From a virus, in IMG/VR virus record IMGVR_UViG_3300021961_004831, positions 1-30,429 of that record: 30,429 bases of DNA; one strand, given 5' to 3'. Position 1 is the first letter of the stretch, and each line of letters opens with the position of its first letter. Both the position numbers and the translations under genes were made by a program. Shown in pieces: positions 8,001-16,821 of the stretch. A model generated the notes under the pieces. It had not been told where the DNA came from, made no database searches, and saw nothing but the letters and a program-made list of their open reading frames with translations.

Positions 8001-9241
8001 TATTGATACCTACCTCCGCCTGTTGCTCTTTGACCTGCTTGACCAAATGCTTTAGTTAAATCTGCTTTTACTCTATCTCTATAAGTCTGTGTTCCTAGTC
8101 TAGCTGCTTCTTCAAATGCTATATCTTCTCTCTCTTTAACATCATTAGTAGCCATAAACTTCTTCCATGTAGCACTGGTTTCATTTGCTTTTTGTCCAGT
8201 GATTGCTTCCCATTCATACCTATACTCTGGTGCAGCGTCTTCGTATCTCTTAACATTAGTTCCTGCATACTGTGTATATTTAGTTTGGAATTGTTCTGCT
8301 AGTCCTGGTAAAAATACTTCGTTATACCATTGTGGGTTAGCTTGACGTTCATTAGCAATATCTTCTAAATTATAATATTGTGAAGCACCAGGTCCCATAG
8401 CTGCGTCTATTGTATCTTTAATTTGTTTTGTACTTTCAATAACATCTAATGTTTGACCAGCTAAAGCACCTTGTATTTCTGTATCTAATTCATATCTAAG
8501 TCTTGGATTAGCTAACTTTAAAATTACATTACTTACATCAGCGTCTGTATATTCTCCTGTACCATACTTTTGAACTAACTTATCTATGACAGCAGTAGGA
8601 TAACTTTGTACACCTGCTGCAATCATTTGTGTCATAATACTATCTCTAATAGTTCTTTGATTTTTTTCCCAAGTTTTAGGATCAGTTGCTTGATCTTTTA
8701 TTTGTTGACGTTCTGTAGCGTTATGTGTTTTCCACCATGTTGTCTTTTGAAAATCACTCTCTCTTGCAGTTCTACCTTCAAGTGCTGCTTCTAATACTAC
8801 AGCTAAATAATCATATCTTCCTTTTGCGTCAGTAGATAATATCCATGGTTTTGTTTCAGCTTCTCTATTTAATGCTTCTATTAAATACTCATAACTATCT
8901 GCACCAGTTTCAGCGTCTATACCTAGCTGTTCATATACAGTTCTTAATTGACCATACGTTCCAAAATAAAAACTATTAGCATAATCTGTTTCAGATATAC
9001 CACTTAATGTTCCTGATGACAAAGTATATTGATTATTTTCAACCTTGATAACTGCGTCTGGTTTAACAACTCCTGTTGTATCTGATATAGATTTTAAATC
9101 ATCTACTTTATATCTATAAGTAAAACCTTCTGATACTAAATCTTTTGCTAATGAATATACAAGATAGTAAGAACTTTTACCATTAGCGTCAACTTCTTCT
9201 ACTATTTGCGTATCTTTTGGTAAGTAATTTACTAACGCCAT
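8000..9241 (-). CDS. Internal virion-type protein, 413 aa (unrecognised)
   Basis: The ATG overlaps the stop of the lytic transglycosylase gene (TAATG at 9239-9243). An N-terminal beta-containing part (MALVNYLPKDTQIVEEV, SSYYLVYSLAKDLVSEGFTY) is followed by an alpha-helical body. The motif KPWILS...FQKTTWWKTHN (KTTWWKT at residues 166-172) resembles the PW...KTELYKT segment of the 441-aa protein next door. The C-terminus is helical with Arg/Lys and ends in a glycine-rich tail (GQAGQRATGGGRYQ). From memory, helical proteins with a 'T.WW..T...R' motif accompany phage internal proteins, but I cannot name a family. Coupling to the transglycosylase gene suggests a shared role in crossing the cell envelope. 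Confidence 0.65.
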   Translation of the reverse strand: MALVNYLPKDTQIVEEVDANGKSSYYLVYSLAKDLVSEGFTYRYKVDDLKSISDTTGVVKPDAVIKVENNQYTLSSGTLSGISETDYANSFYFGTYGQLRTVYEQLGIDAETGADSYEYLIEALNREAETKPWILSTDAKGRYDYLAVVLEAALEGRTARESDFQKTTWWKTHNATERQQIKDQATDPKTWEKNQRTIRDSIMTQMIAAGVQSYPTAVIDKLVQKYGTGEYTDADVSNVILKLANPRLRYELDTEIQGALAGQTLDVIESTKQIKDTIDAAMGPGASQYYNLEDIANERQANPQWYNEVFLPGLAEQFQTKYTQYAGTNVKRYEDAAPEYRYEWEAITGQKANETSATWKKFMATNDVKEREDIAFEEAARLGTQTYRDRVKADLTKAFGQAGQRATGGGRYQ

Positions 9242-10188
9242 TATCTTCTAAACATCTTTCCTAATTCTTTTAAGTTATCTACAGGTGCAGCTTCTTTAGG
9301 AATTTGTCCTTCTCTAAGAGCTTCTTCATAGATTGCAGCTAAATTGTTAGCTGCTTCTTCTATTGTAGCACCCAGTCTAGGCATATTAAGGAATTGTTTA
9401 AGGTCATCAAATTCTTCTCTATGTCTTTGTGTTCTATTTTGTATTTCTTTTTGTAGATAATTTAAACTCATTTCTTTAGAAATATCCATGTAATAGTTGT
9501 ATGTATTAGCAAAATCTTTGCTTTTGTTTTTATTGTTATAAGCATTCCAACCTTTAGCACCATCATTACCTAATGCTTCAGATCTTTCAAAGTCATTCCA
9601 TATTGTTGCAGCAATAGCTAGATGTTCATTGATGTTGCTAGGATCTTTAAGGAAACTATATACTTTCGTTTTTACATCTTCATCTTCAAATATTCTTTTA
9701 GCATATTCATTCATGTCACCTTCATTACCAGTTTTTGCTAATATGTTTAAATCTTTTTTATATTGTGGATCCATAGCCATAAGAATATAAGGTAATGCTG
9801 GACCAGTATCTATTTGAAATACTCCATAACTATCGTTGTAATCATCTTGTAAAGTAGCGTGTATATTGTATGGTTGCTTATCTGCTTCTAATATATTTCC
9901 ATCTTTATCTCTGCTTGATAAACTTTCAACTGCAAGTATTCCCATTAATTCATCTGTTCTATTTCTATTTTTGCTATAAAATGGTCTATCTTTTCTGCCC
10001 ATTAAATCTTCTTCATATACTCCATTAAGCCAATTATTAATATAAAAATATAGATCATCTTTGTTCATAGTCTCTATATTGTTATCATCAACATTAATAC
10101 GTGGTTTCATATCTGAACCATCACCACCACCTTCAATGGATTTAGTGTTGTCGTAGTTAATTACTTTTAAATTTTTTGCATTAAACAT
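9241..10188 (-). CDS. Virion lytic transglycosylase (lysozyme-like fold)
   Basis: A 315-aa protein. I choose the ATG at 10186-10188, one base after the stop of the 1612-aa gene, giving MFNAKNLKVINYDN. The lysozyme-superfamily signature is visible in order: ELMGILAVES with candidate catalytic Glu near residue 88, DSYGVFQIDTG near 119-129 (the 'S.G..QI' motif), NINEHLAIAATIW near 185-197, and GWNAYNN near 213-219 (the 'GW.AYN' motif). This is the layout of soluble lytic transglycosylases, which cleave the MurNAc-GlcNAc bond of peptidoglycan. There is no signal peptide with this start. Its location within the internal-virion block, not beside a holin, points to a particle-borne enzyme that opens a local hole for DNA entry. 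The C-terminal 80 residues are helical and not recognised. Confidence 0.8.
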   Translation of the reverse strand: MFNAKNLKVINYDNTKSIEGGGDGSDMKPRINVDDNNIETMNKDDLYFYINNWLNGVYEEDLMGRKDRPFYSKNRNRTDELMGILAVESLSSRDKDGNILEADKQPYNIHATLQDDYNDSYGVFQIDTGPALPYILMAMDPQYKKDLNILAKTGNEGDMNEYAKRIFEDEDVKTKVYSFLKDPSNINEHLAIAATIWNDFERSEALGNDGAKGWNAYNNKNKSKDFANTYNYYMDISKEMSLNYLQKEIQNRTQRHREEFDDLKQFLNMPRLGATIEEAANNLAAIYEEALREGQIPKEAAPVDNLKELGKMFRR

Positions 10189-10189
10189 A

Positions 10190-13100
10190 TTATTCTTTCT
10201 TTTGTCCTGAACCACCACCTGCGCCTGCGTATCTATCTCCTGTACGTATTCGTTCATCAACACGGAAATCTCTTGCGAGATAGTTGTTGGGAATGCTACT
10301 AGCCCAACTATAATCATAGTCATCAGGTAATTCGTTACCAAATTTATCTACTTCTCTTGGATTTTGTTCTTCATAATTTTTTGTATATAAATCTATGTTG
10401 GTTTTTGTATATGGAATATTGTTTTCTTTCATGATCATTTCTACAATCATGTCTCTTTTTACATTGTAAACCCAGTCATTTAAACCTGCCTTATCTGTTA
10501 CAGTTTTAAGTGCTTCTATTGCTTTTGGTTTTATAAAGTTTAGTATACTTTTAATACCGAATACATTATTATCGTAAACATATTCTTTAAATTTATCCTT
10601 GCCAAATTCTATACCTTGTGTTACAGGATATGCAATATTAATTCCTGCTAAGTTTTTAGCTTCAGGATTATTTTTATTACCATATAACATTTCAATAACG
10701 CTATCTGATGTTTCATCTTCATACCTTGATATAGTATCTGCTAATGCACCACCAATAGTTTCGTATTGTGAACCTGGACCAGACATTCGACTAGCTAATA
10801 TATCTATAGCTGCTGGTCCGAGAACCCATTTGTCAAACTTATCTGCTGCTTTACCACCATACTTTAATGTATTTTTAACTGCTGGTTTTCCATATTGATT
10901 AAGAATACCTAATGTATTTACTGCCCCAGTATAAAATTTTGCTTTAACATTCTCTGGTGCTTGTGCTAATAATACTGCTAAGTTGTTAGCACTAGCTGCA
11001 ACTGCTTCTTTTGGAACTTGACCTAATTGATGAGCTATATGCAAATTTTGTAATTCAAGTTGATTAACCATAATCTTTACAGATAAATTTTCTGTACTTG
11101 CGTTTTCCATTTTACCTATCATGTCATTCCAAAAGATACCTTTTTCTTTATTGATTTTATCAAAATTAATTAATTGTTCTTCTGATACATTTATATCTAC
11201 AAGATTATCTGGATTTATATATTTAGACATCAACTGTAAGTCAGCGTCTGTTAAGTCATCTACATTTTTTCTACCTAATTCATAAAATATTTCTGCGTCA
11301 TCTTCTGTTAAAAAAGCCCAGTTCTTTATTTCTACATCTAATGTTTTAGGTTGGTTTGTTTGTAATTTATTTGAAGGATCTATAATTCCTATTACCCAAT
11401 GTGGCATTGTATCTACACGACCACCACCTGTAGATAGTACTATTTCATAGCCGTTGTTACCTGCCATAGTGTATATTTTTTGATCTACTTTTAATTTATC
11501 CCAACCAGCAGTTGTATTAGTTAAGTCATAACTTTGTACCGTCTCAATAAATGCGTTTGCATTTTCTGGTGTTACTATTGAAGGTAAATTGTTTGCTTTA
11601 TAAAAATTGTTAAATTTTTCTATTCTTGTTTTATTTTTAAAATTATTATCCCATTCAGTTACATCTTCAGGACGTAATAAATTTTTTAAATCTTTTTCTA
11701 TTTTATATATACTGCTACCTACTTTTCGTATATTTTTTGATTGCAAACTGTTTGTAAAATATACATCAATATTATTTTTTAATGTTTCGTTTATTTGATC
11801 AGCTATAGGTGTCCAGTCTCCATCTAAAAATTCTAAACCTAAATATTTTGCAGCAGTGACATAATCTTTGTCGTCTATAGCTAAAGACGCTTTTATGTAA
11901 TCTGACACTATTTGTAAATCAGCAGATAACGTAATATTAAAATATTGATGATTATTATCTAATATATCTGCAACGTATCTATAAGATTGTTGATCTTCAA
12001 AACCTATAACAGGTGCGTTTTTATTAATTTGTTGTATTAAGTAATTCCAGTTCTCATCACTTTGTTGTAGATCTGATAATAAATTAGGCAATATTCCACC
12101 AGTTCCTAAAATAAAACCAAAGTTAGGTATAAAATCTGGATCAAATTTCCTTTTGTTATTAAAATAACTTTCTAAATTTGCTTTGTTTACTGCACCAGGT
12201 ACAACTCTTGTTTTTTGTAAAGCAACATAAGGTATCAATTCATCTCTAAGTTTTGGTTCTAAAGCATTGTAATCTCTAAACTCTCCATACGGCATTCCTT
12301 TTATAAACCTGGTTCCATTTTGTAAATCTTTTACAAACCAATTTTCATCAAACTCATCTAACACTTGTCTCCAAAAATTTTGTAATTTAATATCGCCTTG
12401 ACCTGGTAAGGTAGATTGATTTACCTTTAGTACATTTTCTTCATTAACAGATCCTTGTATGTTTGCTATATTTGCTGTTGATAAACTTTTGTATTGATCT
12501 ATATTTGCAACACTTCTTAAATCAGATATTGATCCATCACTATTTCTTATAACGTCTATAAGTATTCCATTTTCTTTTGCAATGTTTACTACATCTTCTA
12601 ATATTTCTGGATTAGTGTCTCTAAATTCTCTAAAAAAACGGTGTAAATCTTCTTCTATTAAATAGTTTATAGTATCTGGTGTCATACTATCGTTGCTATG
12701 TTTTGCGTATCCTGCACCAATAAAAGGATTAGTAGTTGTATATAGCACTGGTCCTATAAGTCCAGTTCTACCTATTGTTGGATCTACAAATTTTAAAGTC
12801 TCATCAAAAAATATTGGTCTATCAGCTTTAAGTTCTTGTGCAATACTTTGAATACTTGTTTCATCTTTGTATTTGTTTTCTACAGTTTTAATAAAATTTA
12901 AAACGTTTTCATTTGGTCCAGGTGTACCATGATTTGTTTGAAAATATAACACTCCATCTTTTACATAAGTAGATTTTTGATCAAGACTACGATCTGTAAT
13001 GCCACCGTATTTACTCCAAAACTCTACTGGTTCCATAGTCATAAATTCATTTCCAAACACATCATCTAAAAAATTAAGTTGTTTATCTGTTTCTAAATAT

Positions 13101-15028
13101 TTCATTACTGTTTTCTGTGTGTCAACTTCTAAAACATCAAATATATTTCTTTGATTAGAGTAAGTTAATTCTAATCCTCTTAGTCCTGATTTAATTTGTG
13201 AAGTTACAGGTCGTTGTAAACTATCTTGACTATCTTTAATTAGATCTTTTAAATAGTCAACAAATTTTTCTGTATCCATATTTTCTTTATAAATTGTTCT
13301 TAATTCATCAAGTATTACATCATCTTCAAATCCTAACCTATGCAAGTAAACCATTCTTTCTTCTACGTTTTGTAACATTTTTTCTTGCATTTGTCTTGCA
13401 ACGTTATCTATACCTTGTTCCGATAAATTAACTTCAAGACCTTTGTACTCTAATCCAACTAACTTTTCATTACCATTAATTAAATCTTCCATAGTAAATA
13501 TAGTTGGATCGTCTGGATTTAATCTGCTATAAGCGTCATTAATCTGTTCTAATAATTCTTCACCATTGTAATCAGCAACACTTGTATTAAAATTTATTTG
13601 ATAATTAGATGTTACTCTGTTTAGAAAATTATTTGGTTGCATGAACCTTTGTATTTGTGCTGGATCTCCGTATCCTAAACGCATATTTTTAATTACGCTT
13701 TCAGCACTTCCTTGTATATTAGATCTATCTAATGGTATTTCTTCCATGCCTTTTGTAACACGTATCTTATTAGCAGCTTCTATAAGTTTTGTAATATTTG
13801 ATTTATTGTTTTTATTAATAACTTTAAGTTTATCCATTACATCTCTGTAGTTACCTAAAGTGTTTTCTGGTTTAGTCATGCCATAAATATATTTAACATT
13901 ATCATCAAATACTTTGTCTATACCAACATCTTTAATTAATTGTCTATTTTCTAATACTTGTGTTATCCATTCATTATGACCAAATGCTAATTTGGTATCA
14001 CCGTCTAAAATACTTTTAACTGTTTTCCATTCTGCATTTAAAGCGTCATCACCAGCTTTAGGTTGCCAATCATTATCATGAACAAAAACAAATGAACCAC
14101 CAACAACTACACCTTTAGTAGCTCTAGCGTCCCAATCAAATCTATTGTATTTAGGAGTAAGTGGTTTATTAGTTGTAAGAACTTCTTTAGTATCTAAACC
14201 AACTTCTTCGTATAATTCTTTTAATGCTGTAAATTCTGTAGTTAATGCTACTTTATCTACATTAATTCCTGCTGTAACATCTCCTTTTAAATTACCAAAA
14301 ATATAATCGTTAGATTTAGTCATATCATTTGTTCCATTATTCCAACGTAATTCAGCTTCTGCAAATAGTTGCATAGTTTTATCATCTTGTATTCCACCAG
14401 GTAATGCCCAGTCACCTCTATGTGGACCACGCTTTCTTTTGATTACTAATACTTCTAATTCATTGTTATCATTAATACGCATAACTACACCATCTGCTGT
14501 AGTTTTTTGTTTACCCCAATTATTTTTTACATAGTCATTAGTTATCTCTGCTACGTCATCATCTGTAAATGGTAAATTATCTACTACATTTGTAGGTGTG
14601 TCTGTAGAAGATATGTCATCTGGAACTATATCTGCTGCTGCCCCTTCTGGTGTATCTGGTGGTGTAAAATCTTTTAATTTTTCTAGTGCTTTATATCCTG
14701 CTTCATAAGCTCTTTTAGCTAATGCTTTTTCTGATGGATCTAAGGGATCTAGATAGTATTGTTCTGCAAAACCTGCTAAATCACCTATAAAATAATCAAG
14801 TAATTCTTTTTCTTCTTTTGTACTTATTGTAAATTTTATTTGAATACCTTTTCCTTTTTTTACTACTTTTGTTTTTAAATTTTCAGCAAGTTTTACCATA
14901 TCAATTTCTGGATAATCTTCATTTAGGCTATACGCAATTTCCATTAATTTTGATTGTGGATCAGCAGAAATATCATACAAGGAACCAGGTATAGCTATTT
15001 CAAATGTTACTATGTCGTCAGGATCCAT
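10190..15028 (-). CDS. Giant virion protein with Nudix and ADP-ribosyltransferase-like segments
   Basis: A 1612-aa protein with an ATG start (TAATG overlap, site CGGAGG). After a small alpha/beta start and a Pro/Asp linker, residues ~176-360 form a Nudix domain: VLVIKRKRGP, GDWALPGG (205-212), ALKELYEEVGL (268-278, the REUxEExGU half with Lys for Arg), FDWDARATKGVVV, KAGDDALNAEW and LAFGHNEW. The last three match ADP-ribose-pyrophosphatase-type members. About 50 residues are inserted inside the Nudix box, and the usual Glu after the GG is missing, though the metal-binding EE pair is kept. Around 690-780 the pattern H700-G-T then GPVLYTTTNPFIGAGYAK (Y763, Y774) resembles the H-Y type ADP-ribosyltransferase core; a third catalytic Glu is not assigned. 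The rest is mostly helical and unrecognised. It is likely packaged and ejected; the metabolic role is inference. Confidence 0.78.
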   Translation of the reverse strand: MDPDDIVTFEIAIPGSLYDISADPQSKLMEIAYSLNEDYPEIDMVKLAENLKTKVVKKGKGIQIKFTISTKEEKELLDYFIGDLAGFAEQYYLDPLDPSEKALAKRAYEAGYKALEKLKDFTPPDTPEGAAADIVPDDISSTDTPTNVVDNLPFTDDDVAEITNDYVKNNWGKQKTTADGVVMRINDNNELEVLVIKRKRGPHRGDWALPGGIQDDKTMQLFAEAELRWNNGTNDMTKSNDYIFGNLKGDVTAGINVDKVALTTEFTALKELYEEVGLDTKEVLTTNKPLTPKYNRFDWDARATKGVVVGGSFVFVHDNDWQPKAGDDALNAEWKTVKSILDGDTKLAFGHNEWITQVLENRQLIKDVGIDKVFDDNVKYIYGMTKPENTLGNYRDVMDKLKVINKNNKSNITKLIEAANKIRVTKGMEEIPLDRSNIQGSAESVIKNMRLGYGDPAQIQRFMQPNNFLNRVTSNYQINFNTSVADYNGEELLEQINDAYSRLNPDDPTIFTMEDLINGNEKLVGLEYKGLEVNLSEQGIDNVARQMQEKMLQNVEERMVYLHRLGFEDDVILDELRTIYKENMDTEKFVDYLKDLIKDSQDSLQRPVTSQIKSGLRGLELTYSNQRNIFDVLEVDTQKTVMKYLETDKQLNFLDDVFGNEFMTMEPVEFWSKYGGITDRSLDQKSTYVKDGVLYFQTNHGTPGPNENVLNFIKTVENKYKDETSIQSIAQELKADRPIFFDETLKFVDPTIGRTGLIGPVLYTTTNPFIGAGYAKHSNDSMTPDTINYLIEEDLHRFFREFRDTNPEILEDVVNIAKENGILIDVIRNSDGSISDLRSVANIDQYKSLSTANIANIQGSVNEENVLKVNQSTLPGQGDIKLQNFWRQVLDEFDENWFVKDLQNGTRFIKGMPYGEFRDYNALEPKLRDELIPYVALQKTRVVPGAVNKANLESYFNNKRKFDPDFIPNFGFILGTGGILPNLLSDLQQSDENWNYLIQQINKNAPVIGFEDQQSYRYVADILDNNHQYFNITLSADLQIVSDYIKASLAIDDKDYVTAAKYLGLEFLDGDWTPIADQINETLKNNIDVYFTNSLQSKNIRKVGSSIYKIEKDLKNLLRPEDVTEWDNNFKNKTRIEKFNNFYKANNLPSIVTPENANAFIETVQSYDLTNTTAGWDKLKVDQKIYTMAGNNGYEIVLSTGGGRVDTMPHWVIGIIDPSNKLQTNQPKTLDVEIKNWAFLTEDDAEIFYELGRKNVDDLTDADLQLMSKYINPDNLVDINVSEEQLINFDKINKEKGIFWNDMIGKMENASTENLSVKIMVNQLELQNLHIAHQLGQVPKEAVAASANNLAVLLAQAPENVKAKFYTGAVNTLGILNQYGKPAVKNTLKYGGKAADKFDKWVLGPAAIDILASRMSGPGSQYETIGGALADTISRYEDETSDSVIEMLYGNKNNPEAKNLAGINIAYPVTQGIEFGKDKFKEYVYDNNVFGIKSILNFIKPKAIEALKTVTDKAGLNDWVYNVKRDMIVEMIMKENNIPYTKTNIDLYTKNYEEQNPREVDKFGNELPDDYDYSWASSIPNNYLARDFRVDERIRTGDRYAGAGGGSGQKKE

Positions 15029-16821
15029 TATCCTCCGATCATATTTTCAAATGTATTTAAAGAACTAAATAAAGAACTTAAATCGTTTCTCTCTTTTTCT
15101 TCTTGTGCGAGACTTGTAAGCTCTGGTTCAAATTGTGCTTGTACTCTTTCTTGTAGTAACTGTGCTGCTGTTGCAGGTGCTTGTATTCTTGTAGGTGCTT
15201 CTGGAAACATTCTTTTTGCCATGTCAACATTACGTGAATATTCTGCGTCTGCTTGTTCTTGGTCTAAGTCTGATTGAATATAATATTCAGACAATGCCAT
15301 CATCTCTGCTTCAGATAATTTACGTTTAATACCTGCTGATTTTAATGCTGCGTCTATTTGTGACTTAACAAATTGTGGACTAGGTTCAACATAATAACTT
15401 TGTTGCAATGGTGGTTTATTTCTATAACGTTCTTTCTCATCTCCTAAATAAGTTCCAATATCTTTAAACTCTAAGTTTGCGTCTGACATTGCATTAAACA
15501 TTGCTGTTTGTGTATTATCTCCCCAGTCACCTGCTTCTAAGAAAAATGCGTCTGGTGATAAATAACCTGCTTGTAATAAATCTGTTTGTATTGATTTCTT
15601 TTCTTGTGGTGATAATGAAATCCAAGGTATCTTTTGTGTGCCGTTAAATGTTGGACCAACTCCAGAGATGTGATCCATACCACCATAAAAGAATGACGGA
15701 TCTATTTCTCCAGCAGATATTCCTCTTGGTTGTAAGTTTTGCATATCACTTGGTAACACGCCATCTTCACTTAAATACTCTGCTAAATCTGGTCTTTGAA
15801 ATATTGTGTAGTCAGGAGTAATACCACCAAATGCAGTAAGTTCTCCTAAAGGTCCTGTCTGTTCAAATAAATTTAATCTTTCATTAATAGCTTGATTATC
15901 TACAGTTTCATCTCCAGATAAATCTATGTAATCTACAAATGGATTATCTGCAATTTTTTCGTTTAATGCTTCCATTTCATTTTGCGAATACGTAACCTTT
16001 TCTACGTTTGTTCCTTCAGGTGTTTGTGTAAATATAGCTATTCTTGAAAACTCTGATTGTTCATTAGCAATAAGCAAGTTTCCGTTTTCTGGATTAACAT
16101 TTTCAACGTAATCAAAATAATCACCAGTAAATTCATACATGTCTTTACCTTCTTCTTTAGACATGATTGGTCTATACAATACAGTTGGTTGTCCTAATCC
16201 TGGAAATTTTCTGTATCTATTTAAAAAACTTTTTCCTTCATAAAAACTAGCTTGTAACGGACCACCGTTTTCTTTTATCCATTTATCTAAGTCTGTACTT
16301 GCATGAAGTGTTGCACCTTTACCACCTGGTGGTCTAACTAATACTGCAAGTAAATCTGTTTCATTTGTAAAGTCATCTACTTTATCTTGTAAATATTCAT
16401 AGTATGCTTTTGATTGTCCTGGATCAGATGGAGTTAATAAACCTGCTGCAATATCTAAACCTTTTAAAACAGATTTTCTAGTTCCTTCAGGTAAAGTATT
16501 TATAACATCTGAAAATGTAACTTGTGCGCCATACATATTCAATGGCAATCTCTCTGGTATAGTAGCACTTGCAGCATTCATTGCATTAATAACTACTTGT
16601 CTTGTTGTACCTTTTTGACCACCAAAAGTAATTTGATTATTAGTAAATAAATATTTATTATCGTATAAACTTATTTCATTCATTACCTTAGCAACAAATA
16701 CATCATCACTAACATCTTCTTTAATTAATGCGTTTAATGCTTTAGATAAATCTGATTGTGCGTCTAATCCTCTTTGTGCAATAATGCTGTCTATAAAACT
16801 TTGCTTAAATTCTTCTTCCAT
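15028..16821 (-). CDS. Internal virion-type protein, 597 aa (unrecognised)
   Basis: The ATG overlaps the stop of the 1805-aa gene (TAATG at 16819-16823, site AGGGA). The N-terminal ~150 residues are helical with no signal peptide (MEEEFKQSFIDSIIAQRGLD). A mixed middle follows (LLAVLVRPPGGKGATLHAST, TVLYRPIMSKEEGKDMYEF). Near residue 400-450 the segment SIQTDLLQAGYLSPDAFFLE with DWGDNTQTAMFNAM has the 'L...GYL....G.W...T..A' layout of peptidoglycan-binding-type helical repeats and related phage internal proteins. The C-terminus is charged and helical (IKRKLSEAEMMALSEYY, a Gln-rich stretch, EEKERNDLSSL). No catalytic motif is seen. Sandwiched between two giant genes with overlapping start/stop codons, it is probably made in step with them as part of the same internal or ejection assembly. 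Confidence 0.65.
   Translation of the reverse strand: MEEEFKQSFIDSIIAQRGLDAQSDLSKALNALIKEDVSDDVFVAKVMNEISLYDNKYLFTNNQITFGGQKGTTRQVVINAMNAASATIPERLPLNMYGAQVTFSDVINTLPEGTRKSVLKGLDIAAGLLTPSDPGQSKAYYEYLQDKVDDFTNETDLLAVLVRPPGGKGATLHASTDLDKWIKENGGPLQASFYEGKSFLNRYRKFPGLGQPTVLYRPIMSKEEGKDMYEFTGDYFDYVENVNPENGNLLIANEQSEFSRIAIFTQTPEGTNVEKVTYSQNEMEALNEKIADNPFVDYIDLSGDETVDNQAINERLNLFEQTGPLGELTAFGGITPDYTIFQRPDLAEYLSEDGVLPSDMQNLQPRGISAGEIDPSFFYGGMDHISGVGPTFNGTQKIPWISLSPQEKKSIQTDLLQAGYLSPDAFFLEAGDWGDNTQTAMFNAMSDANLEFKDIGTYLGDEKERYRNKPPLQQSYYVEPSPQFVKSQIDAALKSAGIKRKLSEAEMMALSEYYIQSDLDQEQADAEYSRNVDMAKRMFPEAPTRIQAPATAAQLLQERVQAQFEPELTSLAQEEKERNDLSSLFSSLNTFENMIGG

Noticed and set aside
10189-10341. Upstream extension of the transglycosylase frame with a hydrophobic, signal-like start (MTMIIVGLVAFPTTIS)
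   Set aside because: It would start at TTG inside the 1612-aa gene, overlap it by 150 bases and lacks a ribosome site. The ATG one base after the previous stop fits the local pattern better. A signal peptide here cannot be fully excluded.
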